DNA of 35,506 nucleotides. It comes from a virus. The translations under genes and the position numbers were made by a program. Where the stretch lies: positions 1 to 35,506 of IMG/VR virus record IMGVR_UViG_3300032561_000943; one strand, written 5' to 3'. This document shows, one piece after another, positions 31,401-35,506 of the stretch. Every line of letters starts with the position of its first letter. Within the stretch, counting starts at the first letter, position 1. Below the pieces are notes generated by a model that did not search any database, was not told the DNA's origin, and was given only the letters and a program-made list of their open reading frames with translations.

Positions 31401-34045
31401 TCATAAGCAATCGCTTCTGCAATATACTTCATTGCATTTTGGAATTGTGTTGCACCGATACTAGGTGCACCATATTGACTAACAAAATAGTGCCATGCAT
31501 CTTCTGCAATGAACGCAACATTTAAGTTAATAGCAGTAGCGGCCGCAACATATCCAGTAATTGCACCTAATGGTGTACTCGATAATGTTGGAGTCGGACG
31601 AGATGGGCTTCCTGTAATGGTAGTTCCGTTAGGACCATATGTTAACAATGTATTAAGTGTTGTAAACAATGTATTAAGTGTACTGGTAACGTTGGTATCG
31701 TTAATAACTGTAAAGTTTGGACTTACTAAGTCTGCACTAATTGTTAAACCACTAAATGGAACACTTGAATTTTGACTTATAATTGCATTGTAAGCAAGAA
31801 ATAATTCTGTACCACTGCCTAAGAAACTAATACTTGGGTTTGATAAATTTGCATTGTAGTAAGTTTGTGCAATAGCTTCTGATGAATCACTGATAATTGT
31901 TTGAATAGAAGCAATATTAGCAATAACACTATTAACTAAAGTATCACCAGATGTTACACCAGTTAATGTTTTGTTGATGTATTGTGGAATTGTTGTTTGA
32001 TACAATGTAGTATTAGCTGTAGTACCTAACGGACTATTGATGACAATATTATTAACAAGAGTCTTAAGGTAATTAACCGCATTAATTGTCGCAGTTAATT
32101 CAGTACTTTGAATTTGTAAAGTACCGTTGGTATAGTTGTAACCCCAGTACTGCATACCTGCGTATAAACTTTGGCTATTACCACCGTACATTACATCATA
32201 CACTAAAGACCATACAATGTATTGTACGTCACGTTGGCATGTTGTTTGACTATAAGATAAACTTGAATAGTTAGCTGTTAGATATCCAACAATTTCAGCT
32301 TGAATAAATGAAATATTGTTTAACAATAATTGTTTAATAACAACTTGCTCGGCAGTTGTATTTGAATTAGAAGGATAGGTCGGAGTACTAGCACTAACAC
32401 CACTTACTAAATTCTTAATAAGTGCAATGTTGGCTGTAATCGAATTAGCCGCATCTGGATATGCTGTTGCAAAGTTACTAGAGCCGACGGTGATTGCTAA
32501 AATTCTAGTTTGTAATTTTGTTAATGCATAGGTAATTTCAGCAGTATTCAGACCAGTACCGTAGTGGGCAAAGTTTAAACCAACCATTGTACTTTGGAAG
32601 TTGCTACCGATGGCTAGGTCGTTTTCTAATGCTGTAACAACTTGATTAATATATTTTTGAACTAGGCTACTGCTATAAGAATAAGTTCCAATCTGTGTTT
32701 GAATGTAACCAATAGCATCTGTAATTTGTGCTAATTGATTTTGAATTATGTTTTGGTTAGCAAGTGTTGGATTGAACAATGAGCTAACTTGAGTAATACT
32801 TTGGAAGTTAGAACCTAACAACAAGTCATACCCGACAGCATCGATAATATTTTTAAGAATGCTGTAGTAACCTGTACTACTGAATGTGTTAACGTACTTG
32901 CTATTGATATATGCAATAGTTTCTTGTTGAATAAATGTTCTATTTGATTCTAATAAACTTTGTGCATTAGTGTATACAGTATTGGCACTATTACCGCCAG
33001 TAGCAGTTGCAGATGTCACTAACGACTGAGTCTGACTTTGATTGATAGTATATGTAATTGTTTGGCGATATGGACCTGCTTCTAATTGTGACAAGCTGAT
33101 TAAGTTTTGTGCTTGTAATGCGGCCGCACCAACAGTCTTATAAGCATACTGCCACCCGCGTCCATTACGTCCAGCTGGTACATGAACTTGAGAATCGTCA
33201 CCACTAGTACTTACATACAAGTTTACGTTACTATAATATGTGCTATTATCTACATAATATTTTGTAGCGGCTTGCAAATCACTGCTGGTATTAATAAGTC
33301 CTTGTCCTGACAACGGTGTTGGATGGTCGCTTAGTTCTAACGGACCAGTCATTGTATCGCCGCCTCTGTATACAACATCTTTACGTTGCATAACTTCGGT
33401 AGCTAGGTAGTTACTGGTTAAACTTGAGTTATAATCTGCATCTCCAGTTTGTGGTAAACTAGGTTGAGCTCGAGTTTTCAAAGCGGCTGATACTGTGTAT
33501 GTTCCTGCTTTTGTACTATTAACACCTGATCCAACAGATACTGTTGACAAATTACTTGCTACACCGGCAACGTAATGATTAATACCATAATTAACTGTAA
33601 CTGGAAGTTGGCCAAATGAAGTATTATCAGCAGTGTATAAATTATTAAATGAATTAACAACTGCTGGGCTTGGATCTACAAAGTTACCAACATAGTTGTG
33701 CGCCACGTTCATAGACGCATTTAATGTTGGACTTGTGTCAGAAACTAATTTAGCGGCGGTAGTTGATAAGTTAATACCTGTCGAAGTAAACGCAATATTA
33801 ACAGTTCTGTCATTACTAGTTAATGTTCTTGCACTTAATTTAGTTCCGTCGGTGCTACCTGCAATCAATTGATTAGCAGTATATACTGTACCATCTGACA
33901 AACTTCCAAGAGTTAAAGCACCACCTAGACCGAAAACAGCATAAAGTTCTGTAAAATTCTGGTTAACCTTGATAAAAGATTCGCGGATACTATCGCCGGT
34001 ACCGTCATTTCCTTGGATACCTGTATTAATTACTTTTTGTGTCAT
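22415..34045 (-). CDS. Giant tail-fibre/adhesin, 3876 residues, with C-terminal Peptidase_G2-like chaperone domain
   Basis: A third of the window. The N-terminal anchor is GNDGTGDSIRESFIKVNQNF (about 12-31). Next is a GGDTMTGPLEL unit near 230. Residues ~270-1110 and ~1660-1850 carry helical modules of the form RDVGYIVDAhxYDhhxGSNxQS. At ~1240-1290 there is a pectate-lyase-like beta-helix start (YYEDFPIKIPANVTIRGDDF). The long middle (~1850-3000) is built from beta modules with AGQLVTGTG-type signatures and GxGYTGxPT units. Near 3070 is VGRVFYVSTDENGIFRVG with FSTDATMND. The last ~130 residues, starting ADLAEYYEGDAEYDVGTVV, resemble the Peptidase_G2/intramolecular-chaperone end of marine phage fibres, which may cleave itself off. 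GGAG lies just before the start. Confidence 0.85.
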   Translation of the reverse strand: MTQKVINTGIQGNDGTGDSIRESFIKVNQNFTELYAVFGLGGALTLGSLSDGTVYTANQLIAGSTDGTKLSARTLTSNDRTVNIAFTSTGINLSTTAAKLVSDTSPTLNASMNVAHNYVGNFVDPSPAVVNSFNNLYTADNTSFGQLPVTVNYGINHYVAGVASNLSTVSVGSGVNSTKAGTYTVSAALKTRAQPSLPQTGDADYNSSLTSNYLATEVMQRKDVVYRGGDTMTGPLELSDHPTPLSGQGLINTSSDLQAATKYYVDNSTYYSNVNLYVSTSGDDSQVHVPAGRNGRGWQYAYKTVGAAALQAQNLISLSQLEAGPYRQTITYTINQSQTQSLVTSATATGGNSANTVYTNAQSLLESNRTFIQQETIAYINSKYVNTFSSTGYYSILKNIIDAVGYDLLLGSNFQSITQVSSLFNPTLANQNIIQNQLAQITDAIGYIQTQIGTYSYSSSLVQKYINQVVTALENDLAIGSNFQSTMVGLNFAHYGTGLNTAEITYALTKLQTRILAITVGSSNFATAYPDAANSITANIALIKNLVSGVSASTPTYPSNSNTTAEQVVIKQLLLNNISFIQAEIVGYLTANYSSLSYSQTTCQRDVQYIVWSLVYDVMYGGNSQSLYAGMQYWGYNYTNGTLQIQSTELTATINAVNYLKTLVNNIVINSPLGTTANTTLYQTTIPQYINKTLTGVTSGDTLVNSVIANIASIQTIISDSSEAIAQTYYNANLSNPSISFLGSGTELFLAYNAIISQNSSVPFSGLTISADLVSPNFTVINDTNVTSTLNTLFTTLNTLLTYGPNGTTITGSPSRPTPTLSSTPLGAITGYVAAATAINLNVAFIAEDAWHYFVSQYGAPSIGATQFQNAMKYIAEAIAYDITYTNSNVNSTAATVFAAQQALLYTSGSTEATYMYLTIKNRMSYVVSDIASGQSISGVLGLVPGYTYTNTQTSSTGSSNASTQIGALLTIAENIINSSGSTTPALPSVLSYTNVEFYPAFLIIESNDATIASSVVSYLNGKYTGGFNYNQSLCYRDVGYLVDALVIDAITSDSNAGITANFQSVNAGKAYYKNASAQTIAIGTQRVETLDGLNFSFQLMLQVLNQTQALRYQSAVTQTPYDSTKTSAVGAITNITGNYNTFYSIITNGYGSAPATPNYGDGLYQIQFSNGGRGYVDQGTPGDVHILPGKILIGGTSGAQGVIVSYTPGTTQSYDTIYVKMTQPGFFVANETLDFGETVANLNITIFVESGIYYEDFPIKIPANVTIRGDDFRRTIIRPLNRISQSNWRSAFFYRDVVVDNLLVGQINFPSLNRGGVDYASSDSITISATTGYITATLSTTNALTSWIGLILMVATSDPYGTAAKAVVTNVSGNILYCTVLQGYPFANSNVSPNVLAGGSWHLYNGLPYGRHYLTDPSNFYSTPLNNKQIDMFLVNDATRVKLITGQGHGGFMMVLDAEGQIKTKSPYAQESASFSGSINEPRFAGGQFIDGFSGRLYGNIISIGANASGTNGTSLTVQGSANTGLDVRKPQVPCSFFIQGIRYQVNDVASYSQSVTVATTTYVSGGASGASTIVVASANNIVAGQLVTGTGVPAWTYVSPNYTAGSTTIQLTTNLIAQAAGTYTFSVPQVTVTLDNSTPFYPLTAFGGSFSTLQTILNNLINALAYDNVFSTNYQSVKQALTLLQPQYSYTGLQLALLLQSISYTGSLIAGLTSPSVSSNGQTSVANNISTILNILNNGVAAVPTITWTSPVTTSYNTAYQVNAKNILQANKAFVQQEITAWINANYNVSTNTYYSAAKSQRDIGYIIDALTYDIMYNNSSGNSNSMTYDTAMSFYSSGTSLLTGTQSICVASYARLSTVLQAILLNTPVTPTAGNNVAQITNLTAASSTEVSRISTLVSQLSSYVSSGSWGSVTRNVPTYTSQTSGLVTDFTTITGNASTALVTPTVTYISNGGNLLINFETAGNRSMLANDFTQVNDLGYGVLATNNGLTEQVSTFTYYCHTAYWALNGAQIRSVAGSNAQGDYGLRASGYDLTQLPNIVTLANDQVQTARIYKQGITLSYMTPTSSVPALSIWVTGYKYTPYNNSEVEIDHTLQGGGVTRYLVSSIQHTGIEVLVNGTSQDVLQLTFSTTGQSSATGLQYAVYDGQQVTIRVLQNQKVLNVATVHPTRPSTSLQYSSNLASIYRIITYNLSESTGETLVGLGTPFIAVVSAGSTSSSVIQVTNPTGTIAIGQLVTGSGLNGTYTVYAVTLVSGTTYAVTLTSPPGSNPIGQTYTFQAQTLTTSIIQTDSSFNYFQLSSDPANVINADPTAYSSGYAKGTCVSYTVSAGPTYTLVVAMSTAPVVGQVVGGLGLNGNIVATVSGPSGGNYTVTLSKAANTTTPPVAGVPIWFTNYTQGATIGDNKIAITSIANSATISQINNGSYVTTWGGRVHRITGYVGPLSTATATYVSGGTSTSGSPTTLVVSSVGGTIIAGMVVYSSGGYTAGQTVVGTPVYNSLTGQTTITLSATANIAGTQTGTIYFSQVVSSVTGLPVASNAYLIIDPNSTLNLASNGLTPAALTFAGAQTSVNGTSYEFVTYNVPNTQTNAAPTPVLPPVDSWLTISGSSSAPFNNTNAYNINLPVQVVGAISVTTIQVPSTAGLAVGMIVSSTTPNAIIPPNCIVQSVSLDTYTFTVSPAVWIPSGGNITAQFPTTVASIQVINAGAGEYATAPTITIASPGNGGVQATATATVTNGYVNGPLLTLINGGTGYTGVPTVTASYGTATFLAVLSSNTVFSQTITAETGNAISTVNQVTVAYPATLSNTITGTATAVAASGNVITLSSSSGLSVGNQIIFTTPVNGSALGNLVSGTPYYILSVGVGSITISGTQNGTVFSPLSTGTATGTMNFSATAFTFGTPFAISAASASGSGTSTYAVTFTVASMNVVNGSYYRVYGSSNPLFNGTWPCTSTTNTGVNTIVLTYPSNPGSFTGTAYVALETTTSSSSTLGIGRPFSLTANNSLRVGCSAGTTGQIIVNISTCRVTGHDFLGIGTGGYNTTNYPNTIYGPPSLSANPANQVLEETVGRVFYVSTDENGIFRVGRFFTVDQGTGTVTFSASIALSNLSGLGFKQGVVVTQFSTDATMNDNSTSIVPVQSAIRSYVDYRLGVTQSGAPVSAANLIKPGFLPLNGILPMSANLNLGNNTINNVGLPINATDATNKQYVDAINYLAQQKDVNINNPVPGNILVYDTTTGYVSATATGVNTITLVASANSTVSTLEVGDTIIFAGTSQGGVTNGTYYITGISGNNITVSAALDGSTFAVTANYTGGSGGFTWTSSRWRNILVPQGTGSSAVTGGSTTAGTATITYTSGSTLFPIGSTVVITGCVPITYNGIFTVTAASAGSVSFANSYSSGSLTAYGTIIGNSVSISYNGGAGGSLTSEINSNSIVDSMVISTANIQQSKLLLNVPGATYTTTVESTAASASPTVISNGTTLSSYPTGTPQQIQAANGLASFNSAVFTQTNGWVNLQNASNANGDGTGNYKTGIPQTALQFMSAGTVLGNLTGVAGNANPTYPQPISFANIVTNGNAVTNQWFTSTGIMTVSSVSTGTFNGSTVSGLGNHYTTTNITQSGGSNPHAASSIVQTGTDGTIDVAGLNLNSYPTVSLSGTTGVFFTTPGSYNWQYMSVSGSSNPSGTIQLGSGGYIDTSSSSGLFVNSIVAGGANPSSNPVAPGGTGNAGSVYGKATFEGQFSLVGGSTMIATYSADLAEYYEGDAEYDVGTVVIFGGDKEITTTTTINDTALAGVVSSTEKAAYVMYSDCPGLKNLVALAGRVPCKVVGRVKKGDMLTTSATAGYAVKALNPTLGAIIGKALEDKDYGEAGIIEVAVGRN
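28550..32850 (-). repeat. Diverged helical modules within the giant fibre
   Basis: Seven coded modules share a YD(h)h(x)GSNxQS or related core: near 32802-32850 (AVGYDLLLGSNFQS), 32590-32635 (ALENDLAIGSNFQS), 32155-32235 (RDVQYIVWSLVYDVMYGG), 31385-31440 (AEAIAYDITYTNSN), 30850-30945 (RDVGYLVDALVIDAI), 29010-29060 (ALAYDNVFSTNYQS) and 28550-28640 (RDIGYIIDALTYDIMY). They are separated by helical linkers rich in Asn/Gln/Ile. DNA identity is low, so these are old duplications at protein level. Confidence 0.7.
31644..31681 (-). repeat. Short tandem repeat (17-base unit, 21-base period) in the giant fibre
   Basis: AACAATGTATTAAGTGT occurs at 31644-31660 and again at 31665-31681. The period of 21 bases keeps frame and codes for two TLNTL heptads (TLNTLFTTLNTLLT). 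It looks like a recent in-frame slippage or duplication event. Confidence 0.8.
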
Positions 34046-34048
34046 TTA

Positions 34049-34372
34049 TTAAACTCCGAAGCTGGAACCACAGCCGCATGTTGTTGTTGCGTTAGGATTC
34101 TTTATAGTAAAACTACTGCCCATTAATTCTTCTTTATAATCTATCTCTGCACCTTGCAGATATTGCATGCTCATACTGTCTACTAGAACGCGAAATTCGT
34201 CTAAAGGAATTTCAAAATCGTCTTCGTTGACTTCTTCGTCAATGGTAAAACCGTAGCTAAATCCGCTACAGCCACCGCCTTGTACAAAAGTACGTAGTGC
34301 TACTTTGGGATTGTTTTCTTCTAGTAGAATATCTTTGATTTTTGTCTTTGCAGATTCGGAAATAGTAATCAT
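34049..34372 (-). CDS. A-type iron-sulfur cluster carrier (IscA/ErpA/HesB family)
   Basis: 107 residues from the ATG at 34370-34372, chosen because GAGGG lies just upstream and the length then equals IscA. A-type carriers receive Fe-S clusters from the assembly scaffold and pass them to client enzymes. The three cluster-binding cysteines are present: C35 in [11 protein letters not shown], and C99 and C101 in CGCGSSF at the C-terminus. The start [16 protein letters not shown] also matches the family. As a phage-carried metabolic gene it may sustain Fe-S enzymes of the host or the phage. It stands four bases before the giant fibre start and shares its transcript, with a late-like GATAAATA 18 bases upstream, so expression is probably late. 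Confidence 0.93.
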   Translation of the reverse strand: MITISESAKTKIKDILLEENNPKVALRTFVQGGGCSGFSYGFTIDEEVNEDDFEIPLDEFRVLVDSMSMQYLQGAEIDYKEELMGSSFTIKNPNATTTCGCGSSFGV

Positions 34373-34389
34373 AATTGCCCTCGATATGA

Positions 34390-34397
34390 TATTTATC
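34390..34397 (-). promoter_or_regulatory. T4-late-promoter-like box GATAAATA before iscA and the fibre block
   Basis: The minus strand reads GATAAATA 18 bases before the IscA ATG, in the divergent gap shared with the plus-strand zinc-ribbon gene. It is well placed to drive the Fe-S carrier and the giant fibre as one late unit. Confidence 0.55.
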
Positions 34398-34431
34398 AAA
34401 GGTATTTTATAACCTTAATGTAAATACAATT

Positions 34432-34719
34432 ATGTATATTGGTACTGAATTCCGTGAAAACTTCTATGTGCGTACCAGTAAAAAGGGTAACGTACATACA
34501 TATAACCGCAAAAAAAGAGTGGTAATCTTTCGTTGTGATAGTTGCCAGGAAGTGTTTCACCGCGACAAAGGGGCGATGGATCCTAATCGTTTAAACAACA
34601 ATTATTATCATGTTTGTGGGTGCTGTGATGTTAAAAAATTTGCCCAATCAAAGGGCGTAGAATCTCGAAAAGTTTGGGATATGCCAGCAAGCAGTCTTAA
34701 GACACTTGACCAACTTTAG
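34432..34719 (+). CDS. Small zinc-ribbon protein
   Basis: 95 residues on the plus strand, against the general direction. CDSC (35-38) and CGCC (62-65) form a likely four-cysteine zinc ribbon, separated by a basic loop with HRDKGAMDPNRLNNNYYHVC. Basic stretches before it (TSKKGNVHTYNRKKR) suggest nucleic-acid binding. The end reads VWDMPASSLKTLDQL. I associate this pattern with small zinc-ribbon proteins of marine phages but no function is known. No clear Shine-Dalgarno site is visible before the ATG. Its 3' end overlaps the convergent minus-strand gene by four bases. Confidence 0.75.
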   Translation: MYIGTEFRENFYVRTSKKGNVHTYNRKKRVVIFRCDSCQEVFHRDKGAMDPNRLNNNYYHVCGCCDVKKFAQSKGVESRKVWDMPASSLKTLDQL

Positions 34720-35506
34720 CTTTTATAATCCGGATCGCCCGGATGTATTTGACTATATCCACGCTTCCATTCTTTTCTATATTGATCAGCTGGAATAAGT
34801 CCAGAAAAATCCAATTTCTTAGCAACTCTATCTTTGAGTTGCGGGTAAAGTTTTTGTATATACGCTTTATCTTTACTGCGAGGACCTATCAAGGTATAAC
34901 TTCCCGGCTCAGTTTCATAACCTACAAACCACTCGGTAGGTGCAGTCTTTCTTGGAGGATTACCGCTGGTATATCCGTTGTCATGTATTTGTAATTTTTT
35001 AGGATCTGTATAATCGTTCTGCGGTTGGGGACCAGTATCATCAGTCGATTGAGCTAAGGGATTTTTACCTTCCTTGCGCCACGGTGTAATTTTTACACCT
35101 GTCGCACGAGCATGATCAAAAAAACCTCTGGGGATTTTTAAGTCAGGATCATATTGGATTTCGACTACAAATGGTGATTTTATAGGAATAGGTTTAAATA
35201 CCTGTTCTTCTGTTTCATATTTGTAATGCATCATAGCACCGACTTTAGGAACTACTTTGTAGCCGTGCTTACGTAAAGCATTTTTATCTATAACAAATTG
35301 AGCCACACCATGCCCGTAGGGAAAATGCAAGTATTGATTACGAGTTAGACTTATGCGTGGAATAGATTCTTCACCATTTTCTTGATCCATGTCTTGATCA
35401 AAGTCAAAGGGCTCTTGAGGTTTTAAAGCACCACTTTTTAATATCTTCATCATAGTAGGACCGTCTGGCACTCCGTGATATAAGAATTGATCGTTTACAC
35501 CCTCGT
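34716..35506 (-). CDS. Possible ADP-ribosyltransferase-like protein, 5' end beyond window
   Basis: At least 263 residues; the frame is open to the window edge. A GTG at 35469-35471 could be read as a start, but upstream in-frame codons give NDQFLYHG directly before VPDGPTMMKILKSGALKP, completing a YHG-x(n)-IL-x-SGAL motif. That motif resembles the first strand-helix of ADP-ribosyltransferase or 2'-phosphotransferase folds. ISLTRNQYLHFPYG then FVIDKNALRKHGYKV follows, again like the second ART block (S/T-R-N plus VID). The C-terminal half (TEWFVGYETEPGSYTLIGPR) is unassigned and ends basic. The true start is therefore probably outside the window. The ART call is tentative; no catalytic Glu can be fixed. 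Confidence 0.6.
   Translation of the reverse strand, partial: EGVNDQFLYHGVPDGPTMMKILKSGALKPQEPFDFDQDMDQENGEESIPRISLTRNQYLHFPYGHGVAQFVIDKNALRKHGYKVVPKVGAMMHYKYETEEQVFKPIPIKSPFVVEIQYDPDLKIPRGFFDHARATGVKITPWRKEGKNPLAQSTDDTGPQPQNDYTDPKKLQIHDNGYTSGNPPRKTAPTEWFVGYETEPGSYTLIGPRSKDKAYIQKLYPQLKDRVAKKLDFSGLIPADQYRKEWKRGYSQIHPGDPDYKS

Noticed and set aside
31644-31681. Short direct repeats as a CRISPR array or attachment site
   Set aside because: There are only two copies with a four-base gap, in frame inside a coding repeat; this is plain protein repetition.
34049-34399. 116-residue version of the IscA-like protein
   Set aside because: The extension would overlap the late-like box and lacks a ribosome site, while the internal ATG has GAGGG and gives a 107-residue IscA.

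Overview
The window looks like part of the genome of an uncultured T4-like tailed phage (Caudoviricetes, myovirus-like) from an aquatic environment. The evidence is a T4 gp44-type clamp loader ATPase, PhoH, a GroES-like co-chaperonin, several small proteins of the kind found in marine T4-like phages, a GTA-type holin with a GH19 endolysin, and a large tail-fibre block. Some regulatory sites resemble T4 late promoters (GATAAATA). The DNA is visibly AT-rich, almost fully coding and nearly all transcribed from the minus strand. Only phoH and a zinc-ribbon gene lie on the plus strand. The longest gene-free stretch is about 160 bases (12506-12668), and it holds promoters and a structured leader. 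I saw no tRNA, rRNA, CRISPR, insertion sequence or host gene block.

Layout, in minus-strand transcription order from the right end. At 34716-35506 there is a partial ADP-ribosyltransferase-like gene, with a convergent zinc-ribbon gene at 34432-34719. At 16601-34372 there is an IscA/ErpA-type Fe-S carrier and then five fibre or adhesin genes, one of 3876 residues. At 13434-16601 lie small T4-like-phage genes, a stand-alone DnaE-like fragment, a GroES-like gene, gp44 and a possible nuclease. phoH (12669-13388, plus strand) is convergent with the nuclease gene and shares a hairpin terminator with it. At 9097-12505 there are two unknown conserved genes and a complete lysis cassette: endolysin, inner and outer spanin-like proteins, holin and a 57-residue secreted basic peptide. 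At 4808-9028 a dnaJ-def-clpA-unknown operon is driven by a perfect-consensus sigma70 promoter. At 1-4738 there is a cluster of probable head-packaged proteins ending in a truncated Dps gene.

The most interesting region is 427-4738. Its proteins begin with a short leader of the form M-R-x-R/K-E/D-F/L-I/F-x-E, very similar to the T4 capsid-targeting sequence. The 1154-residue member carries three nucleotidyltransferase-type signatures (Pol-beta-like GS/DxD, ligase-like KxDG, and HxGH adenylyltransferase-like). Three I-N-E|G/A sites fall at its domain borders, as expected for a polyprotein cut by a T4-type prohead protease. I infer that the phage may package RNA/NAD-type nucleotidyltransferase enzymes in its capsid and deliver them with its DNA.

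A second theme is protein quality control: DnaJ, peptide deformylase, ClpA with a ClpP-docking IGF loop, and GroES. A third is two-phase transcription: host-like sigma70 promoters precede the dnaJ operon, gp44 and phoH, while T4-late-like boxes precede the structural, lysis and Fe-S genes. Many adjacent genes overlap as TAATG or ATGA, so translational coupling is pervasive.
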